10,371 bases of DNA from Verrucomicrobia bacterium UBA1263. GTDB lineage: Bacteria > Verrucomicrobiota > Verrucomicrobiia > Limisphaerales > UBA1412. Shown one piece after another: positions 1-6,912 of this stretch. The stretch's first letter is position 1. Every line of letters begins with the position of its first letter. The position numbers and the translations under genes are program-made. The stretch spans positions 1-10,371 of the forward strand of contig DBVN01000057.1 in assembly GCA_002308515.1 (NCBI GenBank), read 5' to 3'. The notes under the pieces are model-generated. The model saw nothing but the letters and a program-made list of their open reading frames with translations, ran no database searches and was not told the DNA's origin.

Positions 1-19
1 GAAGAAACCTTCACACTGG

Positions 20-54
20 AATTCCTTTTTAATAATTTATTATTAGAATTTTTT
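20..54 (+). terminator. Possible AT-rich hairpin with T run at left edge
   Basis: TAATAA (30-35) and TTATTA (40-45) pair around a four-base loop. Flanking AATTC (20-24) and GAATT (46-50) can extend the stem if a five-base bulge is allowed, and a T run follows. It could end a gene lying left of the window, but the stem is almost all A-T and weak, and the neighbouring sequence is AT-rich enough to make such a match by chance. Confidence 0.25.
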
Positions 55-84
55 ATAATTAAAATTATTTTTTATAATATTTTG

Positions 85-114
85 TTGACACTCTTTTCTC
101 AATTCTGTTATTTT
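85..114 (+). promoter_or_regulatory. Sigma70-like promoter for the protease-like gene
   Basis: A perfect -35 hexamer TTGACA lies at 85-90, followed by 18 bases and TATTTT at 109-114 (four of six matches to TATAAT). Transcription would start near 121. That places the in-frame GTG at 119 at or before the transcript start and favours the ATG at 143 as the true start of the gene. Confidence 0.5.
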
Positions 115-142
115 TCGGGTGTTTGCTATTTGGGCAAATCTT

Positions 143-1756
143 ATGAAGATAACGAAAATATACATAGGAAACCTTGCAAAAATAGGTTTAACAACAACTC
201 TGGGCTTTGCTTTAGCTTATGGATATCATTCTCTGGCTCAAAGCTCTTATTTCTCCTATCTGGACGCGTTGATTGCTGAATTGGAAACAAACTCTGTTCA
301 ACTCGCTCCGGAGGATTCTCCTTCTGTGGGACTTTTCTATTCTGCCCAATTTGGTGAAAAATGGCCGCCTTTACCGGCCAATATTTACGAAGTTCCCTTC
401 TGGGATCTGGGCAACGGTGTTTTCCTTATGGATGATCGTGAAATGAACTATGTAGAGTTACCCAGCTCTGAAAGCAGACGTTCCACAGTAACACCGCCTC
501 TTCGGAGCGGTCAGACCGGGAATGATCTGCCTTGGCTGACGAATATAGCTGTGACAGTCGCGGCGAATAGTTCTTCAACAAACTATATCACCAGCTTTGA
601 TGTCGCTGGCGGTATGACTAATGTCGCTTATGGTCTGATTGTTGCCACAAACGTGATTTCAGACACTCAGGTCGTCTTAGCCAGCGATCCCGGAACTAAT
701 ACCTTTCCTTCCAATGTTTCAACAAACAATCAAACTTGGGCGACGAATTATATTCGGAATATTGATTTTTCACATTGGAATTTAGCTGCCCTTGCACATA
801 GTGGAGATCATTTCTGTTTTACTAATTCCATAGAACAAGGATACTATTCTATAATAGATCCTTCATACCTATTTCCAGGAAGTTTGCCTTATCATTTAGC
901 GACAAATGCTGTTGGATATGCGTCTGGTAAAACATTAGCAAATAATGGATGCCTATTTGATAATTGGGTTGAAACAAATATAAATAATAGCAACATTCTA
1001 AGTCAATTAAGATGGTCCACAAACTGTTGGTTGAGTGGTGTCAAAGGATTGAGCGCAACATCTGTTGGTACCATTGGAAAACAGTCTGGTTGGGGACTGA
1101 TGACAATGATTTCTCCCATCCATTATTTAAGAGCATGGCATACAACAAGAAATTACAGCAACTTCCAACATGATGTTGCTTTTTTGGGAACAAATAATCA
1201 AATTTACTGGCGTAGACCTGTTGAACAGGTCTATATAGGAACAGCCGATAGTGATGCTTGTGTTGGTATATTGAATGAGCCTCTTCCGGAATCGGTTGAT
1301 TTTCTCCCTGTCTTGCCTCCCGATCTCAATTATTTACCAATGAAGATTGACAATGCTGGTCCAACAGGAATGAATGTTATTCAGGGAATTGGTATGAATC
1401 AGTATGCCGTGGTATTTAGTCAACCAATGGAGTTCTCATTACGAGACTTGGAAAAAGAAGGTTTTGTTTGGTGGGGGATAACAAATTCCCCTGTTTTAGG
1501 ACTTTCAACAAATTGGAATACTTCATTAATATATGGAGATTCCTCTGCACCGGGAAGATTTTTGATTGATGATCAATTAGTATTAGTTTCACATAATACA
1601 GGAGTACCAGGTGGAGTTAATTTTCAATATTTATACGATGATATAAATGAAGCAATGGAAACATTATCATCAAATCATTATGGGACAAATTATCATTATC
1701 TCTTGACTCCAATACCATTAACAAATTATTCTCGCGTGAATTGGTTAGGTGAATAA
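143..1756 (+). CDS. Exported divergent trypsin-like (chymotrypsin-fold) serine protease, probable
   Basis: This 537-residue protein begins with a basic stretch and a hydrophobic core ending near SLAQS (residues 30-34), so it is probably exported. Residues about 130-205 are rich in Thr and Asn and include SFDVAGG followed by TNVAYGLIVATN, a style I associate with secreted proteins of the Verrucomicrobia/Lentisphaerae. The C-terminal part, roughly 290-515, matches the chymotrypsin-fold pattern: MISPIHYLRAWH corresponds to the 'LISP.HVLTAAH' strand with His333, DACVGILNEPLP corresponds to the 'DIALLKL' segment with Asp371, and GDSSAP corresponds to GDSGGP with Ser467. Spacings of 38 and 96 residues fit the family (45 and 93 in trypsin). 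The position after the serine is Ser rather than Gly and overall similarity is low, so activity is inferred, not shown. I chose ATG 143 over GTG 119 because the signal peptide and promoter fit it better. No Shine-Dalgarno is visible. The second half is clearly richer in AT than the first. Confidence 0.75.
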   Translation: MKITKIYIGNLAKIGLTTTLGFALAYGYHSLAQSSYFSYLDALIAELETNSVQLAPEDSPSVGLFYSAQFGEKWPPLPANIYEVPFWDLGNGVFLMDDREMNYVELPSSESRRSTVTPPLRSGQTGNDLPWLTNIAVTVAANSSSTNYITSFDVAGGMTNVAYGLIVATNVISDTQVVLASDPGTNTFPSNVSTNNQTWATNYIRNIDFSHWNLAALAHSGDHFCFTNSIEQGYYSIIDPSYLFPGSLPYHLATNAVGYASGKTLANNGCLFDNWVETNINNSNILSQLRWSTNCWLSGVKGLSATSVGTIGKQSGWGLMTMISPIHYLRAWHTTRNYSNFQHDVAFLGTNNQIYWRRPVEQVYIGTADSDACVGILNEPLPESVDFLPVLPPDLNYLPMKIDNAGPTGMNVIQGIGMNQYAVVFSQPMEFSLRDLEKEGFVWWGITNSPVLGLSTNWNTSLIYGDSSAPGRFLIDDQLVLVSHNTGVPGGVNFQYLYDDINEAMETLSSNHYGTNYHYLLTPIPLTNYSRVNWLGE

Positions 1757-1784
1757 AAAATCTAATGAATGAAAGGTTAAGTTT

Positions 1785-2555
1785 ATGAAAAAGAAAAATA
1801 TCAAAATAGCATTGATTTCGATGACATTATCATTTGGAATCTTATGTAATGCGCAAGCACAGAGCAATATCGCAAGGATTATTCCTGATGGAATAAGCAG
1901 CTCTGAGGCATCAGAACCTACAATATATATACTCACCGGAGCAGTATTAGACTATATTCATCCTGATGACTGGGAATGTCCATATACCGGTTTTTGGATA
2001 TGGGGTCATACGTTTATGGGGTATGCGGATATCATAGGTTTTCGAGCTTTTAATGTGAAAAGAAATGATGTTTTCTCTTGGGAAAAAATCAAATCAGGAG
2101 CCTATGAAGAATTAGATAGTGTAGCAGTTCTTGATTCCACAGAACAAAAGATCGTTTATTTAGGTATTTATACTGGAACATCACATCGTTATGACGAATA
2201 TGATGGTTATTTTCCTGGAGATGAATTATATTGGAGTTATCCCGATCCGCTCTTTGGCTGGGTAAAGCTAAAATTCAAAGATGACGGTTCTTATACACTC
2301 GAGGATTGCGCTCTGGGTTATAAATGCAAAGGAATCATTGTCGGAACAGAAGAGCTTATAGTTCCAACGATCTCCAGCAAGATCGAGGGCAAGACAATGA
2401 CTCTGACTTATTCGGATTCGCTCTACGAAAGCGAGGACGGCCAGACTTGGACCAAGGTCACCGATGCTGAGGAAGGCGGAACATATACCGTGGATATTTC
2501 CAAGACAGGTATGAAACTCTATTGCAGCATTATGGATGAAGTACCAAGCCGCTAA
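1785..2555 (+). CDS. Exported protein of unknown function
   Basis: The protein has 256 residues and starts with a clear signal peptide: Lys-rich residues 2-7, a hydrophobic core, and a likely cut after AQA (23-25). An AAAGG Shine-Dalgarno lies about ten bases ahead of the ATG, one of the few good ones in this window. I do not recognise a named family. The middle is rich in aromatic and acidic residues. Residues 158-187 (GWVKLKF, then DGSYTLEDCALGYKCKGIIVG) resemble a C-terminal pattern seen in many secreted Verrucomicrobia/Planctomycetes proteins, where 'YGWV.L.F' is followed by a strand and '..G..VG'. Residues 196-247 form a small beta-rich segment around TLTYSDSLYESEDGQTW and TVDISKTGMKLYC. 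It lies 28 bases after the protease-like gene and is probably co-transcribed with it, which hints at a partner, substrate or inhibitor role without proving it. GC content rises sharply from about 2340. Confidence 0.8.
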   Translation: MKKKNIKIALISMTLSFGILCNAQAQSNIARIIPDGISSSEASEPTIYILTGAVLDYIHPDDWECPYTGFWIWGHTFMGYADIIGFRAFNVKRNDVFSWEKIKSGAYEELDSVAVLDSTEQKIVYLGIYTGTSHRYDEYDGYFPGDELYWSYPDPLFGWVKLKFKDDGSYTLEDCALGYKCKGIIVGTEELIVPTISSKIEGKTMTLTYSDSLYESEDGQTWTKVTDAEEGGTYTVDISKTGMKLYCSIMDEVPSR

Positions 2556-2578
2556 AGACTAAAAACATAGAAACAAAG

Positions 2579-2608
2579 AGACGAGGTTCGCAAGCCTCGT
2601 CTTTTTTT
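2579..2608 (+). terminator. Rho-independent terminator after the secreted-protein pair
   Basis: AGACGAGG (2579-2586) pairs perfectly with CCTCGTCT (2595-2602) across an eight-base loop and runs into seven T (2602-2608). It lies 23 bases past the stop codon of the gene ending at 2555 and should end the plus-strand transcript. Confidence 0.9.
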
Positions 2609-2619
2609 CGTTTATACCT

Positions 2620-2659
2620 AAAAACGCCGCCAGGGTCAAAAATCCCTGATGGCGTTTTT
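2620..2659 (-). terminator. Terminator of enolase gene (bidirectional shape)
   Basis: AAAAACGCC (2620-2628) pairs with GGCGTTTTT (2651-2659) and CAGGG (2631-2635) pairs with CCCTG (2644-2648), with a two-base imperfect step between the two helices and an eight-base loop. A tracts on the left and T tracts on the right let it work in both directions. It follows the enolase stop at 2683 by about 23 bases and also backs up the plus-strand terminator beside it. Confidence 0.85.
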
Positions 2660-2682
2660 GGATTTATTTATGAGATCAAAAA

Positions 2683-3963
<1,281 letters not shown>

Positions 3964-3999
3964 ATCTCTATTTCAAGTCTCTAACTTAAAGACGGCTTT

Positions 4000-4029
4000 A
4001 TCGTATATCCGACAATCCGTCAGAGTCAA
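4000..4029 (-). promoter_or_regulatory. Sigma70-like promoter for eno
   Basis: Read on the minus strand, TTGACT (4024-4029) is followed by 18 bases and TACGAT (4000-4005), five and four matches to the consensus hexamers. It lies between the stop of the upstream gene (4032) and the eno ATG (3963). No terminator separates the two genes, so read-through is also possible. Confidence 0.5.
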
Positions 4030-4031
4030 TC

Positions 4032-5870
4032 CTAGTCTTTCAAAGCGGGAAGAATTTTTTCCCAAACCACATTCAATTCGCTCTGCATATCCCCTAAATA
4101 GGCGGTAATGGCCACCACGGCATTCTTTTCGGGGATCACCACAATGAACTGACCGTTCGCGCCGTCCGCGCGGAAGGCGTTGTGACGGCAGCGCCACATC
4201 TGATAGCAATAGCCTTGCGTCCAATCGCTTTTGGCCATTGTCTCGGCGCTGGCGTTGGGCTGCTGCATGATCTTGGTGCTGGTGGCTTCGGCGATCCATT
4301 TCTCGGAAAGGAGCTGCTCACCGTTCCATTTGCCCTTTTGAAGCATGAACTGACCCAGTTTGGCCATGTCTTCGGTCTTGACCCACAGCCCCCAGCCGCC
4401 GCAGTTGATGCCCATCGGGCTTTCATCCCACTTGACACCGGAGATGCCCAGCGGACGGAACAGGCGCGGATAGAGGAAATCGATCGTCTTCTGGCCGGAA
4501 ACCTTCTGGATGATCGCGCTCAGCATGAATGTGGCAAAGCTGTTGTAACGGAACACTGTACCCGGTTCATTGATGACTGGTTCCGCCAAGAAGAGCTTGA
4601 TCCAGTTCTCATCGCTGATGGTCACGCCGCACTCAAATTCGCGGGTATGGAGCTGGCCCGGTTCTTTGGCCTGACCGGTGGACATCATCAGCAGGTGACG
4701 GATCTCCATCTTGGCCAGATTCGGAGAAACTTCCTCCGGAAGATATTCGGGGAAGAAGGAAATGACCTTGTCGGTGACTTTGATCAGACCTTCCTGCACA
4801 GCGAAACCGATCGCCGTGGAGGTGTAAGTCTTGCTGACAGAGTGCAGGATGTGCAGCTCATCCGGCGCGCCGCCGTTCATCCAGTGTTCCGCCACGACCT
4901 TGCCGTTGCGCACGACCATGACGCTCTGGACGTTCTGATTCTTTGCTTTCACATCGGCCAGATAGTTCTCCAGCATGGCCGGATCCACGTTCTCGGCCTC
5001 CGGAGTGCTGCGAGGCAGGGATTTCCAGACTTTATTGTAGCTGACGGTCTCGATCCCCTTCTCCTGAAGAGCGGCCTTGACCTTGTCGCTGGTAAAGAGA
5101 TCGGTCACACCCTGACGATCCTGCGCTACGTTTTCGTAGCCAATATGATGGACGGCCCGCATCTCCGGTGTGTCATAGGCCGGATGATCCAGGAAGAGAT
5201 AATCTTTGCCGGGTTCCAGTTTCTCAAGCATCTTGAGGAATGAGGCTTCTTTCTCCGCGAAAGTCCCATGCGCGCCGTCATAGCTGACAAAGTTCAGCTT
5301 TTGGTCAAATTCCATCCCTAAATGGTATTCTTTGGCCAAACGGGTGACCATAGCCGTCACATCTTTGTCAAAGTACATATTCCCCATGTGGGAGGAGATA
5401 TGGGTGAGCTGAGGGATGTTCTTGAGAGCGAACTCGATCTGCGCGCGGAACTCCTGTTCCAGCTCCGCGATGCTCCAGGTACTCTCCACTATGCTGAGAC
5501 CGGGATAGTTCGGGTTCTGCACGACCATAGGCAGAAAATAGCCGTTTTTGTCAGTCAGGCTGGGGCAATGGGTCAGCGGACGCCATTTGATGTTATCCCA
5601 TTCGCTGCTGGTCACCAGGTGGAGTCCCACATCGATCTGAGGGTTCGCGTTGAGCAAACGCACAGTCTCAGGGAACCACGGAGCCACGGCCATCACTTCG
5701 ATGGAGGTAACGACTCCCTCCTGTACAGACTTGAGGCAGGCCTCATTACTGGCATGAGAAGACCCCATATCGTCAGCGCGGATGATCAAACGCGGATTAT
5801 CGGCACAAACAGAAAACGTCAACTGTGCGGCGCACAGAACAGCAAATCCAAAAAAAAGTTTCTTTTTCAT
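4032..5870 (-). CDS. Exported fusion: YdjC/ChbG-type deacetylase plus beta-lactamase-fold serine hydrolase
   Basis: This 612-residue protein joins two hydrolase domains behind a signal peptide (1-23, cut near VCA/DN). Residues 27-285 are a YdjC/ChbG-like carbohydrate deacetylase: LIIRADDMG gives the metal-binding Asp33-Asp34, DVGLHL gives His84, THISSHMG gives His157 and His161, and DHPAYDT (228-234) matches the later family motif. Members such as ChbG remove acetyl groups from chito-oligosaccharides. Residues 298-612 are a serine hydrolase of the class C beta-lactamase/esterase/DD-peptidase fold: HSVSK holds the SxxK motif with Ser344 and Lys347, RYNS (441-444) is the Tyr motif, and DGANGQ (569-574) stands for the K/H-T-G strand. 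The fold could act as an esterase or peptidase, and beta-lactam resistance should not be assumed. The substrate is unknown; a periplasmic role on acetylated amino sugars or peptidoglycan is an inference. It has its own promoter upstream. Confidence 0.92.
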   Translation of the reverse strand: MKKKLFFGFAVLCAAQLTFSVCADNPRLIIRADDMGSSHASNEACLKSVQEGVVTSIEVMAVAPWFPETVRLLNANPQIDVGLHLVTSSEWDNIKWRPLTHCPSLTDKNGYFLPMVVQNPNYPGLSIVESTWSIAELEQEFRAQIEFALKNIPQLTHISSHMGNMYFDKDVTAMVTRLAKEYHLGMEFDQKLNFVSYDGAHGTFAEKEASFLKMLEKLEPGKDYLFLDHPAYDTPEMRAVHHIGYENVAQDRQGVTDLFTSDKVKAALQEKGIETVSYNKVWKSLPRSTPEAENVDPAMLENYLADVKAKNQNVQSVMVVRNGKVVAEHWMNGGAPDELHILHSVSKTYTSTAIGFAVQEGLIKVTDKVISFFPEYLPEEVSPNLAKMEIRHLLMMSTGQAKEPGQLHTREFECGVTISDENWIKLFLAEPVINEPGTVFRYNSFATFMLSAIIQKVSGQKTIDFLYPRLFRPLGISGVKWDESPMGINCGGWGLWVKTEDMAKLGQFMLQKGKWNGEQLLSEKWIAEATSTKIMQQPNASAETMAKSDWTQGYCYQMWRCRHNAFRADGANGQFIVVIPEKNAVVAITAYLGDMQSELNVVWEKILPALKD

Positions 5871-5873
5871 ATT

Positions 5874-5885
5874 TCAAGCTAACAT
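5874..5885 (-). other. Four-codon upstream mini reading frame before the fusion gene
   Basis: ATG TTA GCT TGA lies in the short leader, in frame with the main gene and separated from its ATG by one codon (AAT). No ribosome binding site precedes it. The stop shows that the fusion gene cannot start further upstream; whether the mini frame is translated is unknown. Confidence 0.2.
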
Positions 5886-5903
5886 GAAGCAAATACGTTC
5901 GTG

Positions 5904-5932
5904 AGTATATCAGATCTGGAAAAATTATTCAA
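5904..5932 (-). promoter_or_regulatory. Sigma70-like promoter for the deacetylase/hydrolase fusion
   Basis: On the minus strand TTGAAT (5927-5932), exactly 17 bases, then TATACT (5904-5909). Transcription would start near 5897, leaving a leader of about 27 bases before the ATG at 5870. This is the cleanest promoter together with that of the ligase gene. Confidence 0.65.
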
Positions 5933-5952
5933 TCACGCTTTACATAAAAAGC

Positions 5953-5982
5953 AAAAAAACTCCGGGATGAACCGGAGTTTTT
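5953..5982 (-). terminator. Terminator after the FecR-domain gene
   Basis: AAAAACTCCGG (5955-5965) pairs perfectly with CCGGAGTTTTT (5972-5982) around a six-base loop. Read on the minus strand the stem runs into a T tract (complement of 5953-5959). It sits about 20 bases past the FecR-gene stop at 6004 and separates that gene from the fusion gene. Confidence 0.9.
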
Positions 5983-6003
5983 CGTCTTATTTTCTACACC
6001 TGA

Positions 6004-6807
6004 TTACCAGGGAGTAACAGGTCTGTTTCTACCTGTAAACGGATCTGTCTTGCCACGGTGATCCTTTTCAACTTTGTCCACAAATTTGTCATAGACATCA
6101 TCGAAATTAGGATTGATCAAACCGCGTTCGATCTCACCATCACCATCAACAGAGGCTTCTTTCTTGGCCTTGCCCGTCTCAGGACGATTGGCGCTGGCCA
6201 CCTGAGTAGTGATGCCAGCCTGGAGATTCGGATCAGTCGGAGCGACCGCGTCGGAACCCACCGGCAGAGTCTGTCCAGCGGCCACAGGGATCAAACCCTT
6301 GGCAGTCTGCACATCCACAGCACCCTTGGTCACGATGACGGAACCATCGGCACCCACGGAGAATTCCGCGTTGCTGCCCTTGACGATCACGTCTCTGGAG
6401 GGAGTCTTGATGACATACTTGGAGGCACCATTCAGACCATTGACGTTACCGGTCACACGACCCGTCGCGAGTCTGAGAGCGGTATCAGTCACATCCTGAC
6501 CGCTTACTTTCTTGCTGTCAGCGGTATCCAGGGTCAATGTCGTGTTCTCATTCAGGACAACCAGACTGTCAATGTTCGAGAGTCTGAAGGAAGCCAGAGA
6601 ACCAACGGTGCTGCCTGTACGGAGGGTACTACCCACTTTAACAGGTTTGTTAGCAGAGATTTTCTGCCACGCGCCGCCTTTGCCCAAGCTCTCAACAGTA
6701 CCAGTTGTACCTGTCAGGGTCGCGTCCTTAGCCTGGACTGCCACCGCAACGAGGAGAGCAGCCATCAAGGTCGCGCTCACCACAAAATTCTTAACGATTT
6801 TCTTCAT
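6004..6807 (-). CDS. Exported FecR-domain protein
   Basis: The protein has 267 residues, with a signal peptide (1-26, cut after VQA). Residues about 30-170 show the FecR-domain pattern: a Gly-Val-rich start (GTTGTVESLGKGG), KVGSTLRTG (58-65), SFRLSN then VVLNENTTLTL (83-93), LATGRVTGNV (113-122), and KTPSRDVIVKGSNAEFSV (134-151), where most family members have VRGT. GAVDVQ (162-167) closes the repeat of beta strands. In FecIRA systems FecR is an inner-membrane sensor that controls a sigma factor, but this protein lacks an N-terminal cytoplasmic part and no sigma-factor gene lies nearby. A periplasmic structural or binding role is therefore more likely. The charged C-terminus (205-267) is not part of the domain and has no match I recognise. 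It follows the ligase gene by 105 bases but has its own promoter and terminator. Confidence 0.9.
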   Translation of the reverse strand: MKKIVKNFVVSATLMAALLVAVAVQAKDATLTGTTGTVESLGKGGAWQKISANKPVKVGSTLRTGSTVGSLASFRLSNIDSLVVLNENTTLTLDTADSKKVSGQDVTDTALRLATGRVTGNVNGLNGASKYVIKTPSRDVIVKGSNAEFSVGADGSVIVTKGAVDVQTAKGLIPVAAGQTLPVGSDAVAPTDPNLQAGITTQVASANRPETGKAKKEASVDGDGEIERGLINPNFDDVYDKFVDKVEKDHRGKTDPFTGRNRPVTPW

Positions 6808-6832
6808 AATCTAATTCTCTATTAAATTCGAT

Positions 6833-6846
6833 GTAACTCTCGTTAC
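6833..6846 (-). promoter_or_regulatory. Perfect inverted repeat in leader of the FecR-domain gene
   Basis: GTAAC and GTTAC pair around TCTC, just downstream of the predicted -10 element and within the untranslated leader. It could be a small operator or an RNA hairpin. Five base pairs is short enough to arise by chance. Confidence 0.25.
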
Positions 6847-6859
6847 CAAAACCACCCGT

Positions 6860-6889
6860 AGAATAGCTCTTTTTTGGTGATCTTGTCAA
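6860..6889 (-). promoter_or_regulatory. Sigma70-like promoter for the FecR-domain gene
   Basis: On the minus strand a perfect TTGACA (6884-6889) is followed by 18 bases and TATTCT (6860-6865). It lies in the 105-base gap after the ligase gene and gives a leader of roughly 45 bases before the ATG at 6807. Confidence 0.6.
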
Positions 6890-6912
6890 TAACCGAAAGC
6901 ATTTTTTTTTAT

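Noticed and set aside
119..142. GTG start eight codons earlier for the protease-like gene
   Set aside because: It lies at the predicted transcript start, and the signal peptide begins naturally at the ATG at 143.
4032..4970. Reading the C-terminal domain of the fusion as an antibiotic-resistance beta-lactamase
   Set aside because: The SxxK and Tyr motifs define the fold but are shared by esterases and peptidases; the fusion to a sugar deacetylase makes resistance unlikely.
4182..5243. Long plus-strand open frame opposite the deacetylase/hydrolase fusion (353 codons)
   Set aside because: Antisense shadow; the minus-strand frame has two complete domains with catalytic residues, and the plus frame has a shadow-like composition.
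6058..6825. Plus-strand open frame opposite the FecR-domain gene
   Set aside because: Antisense shadow without a domain; the minus-strand gene has a signal peptide, promoter and terminator.
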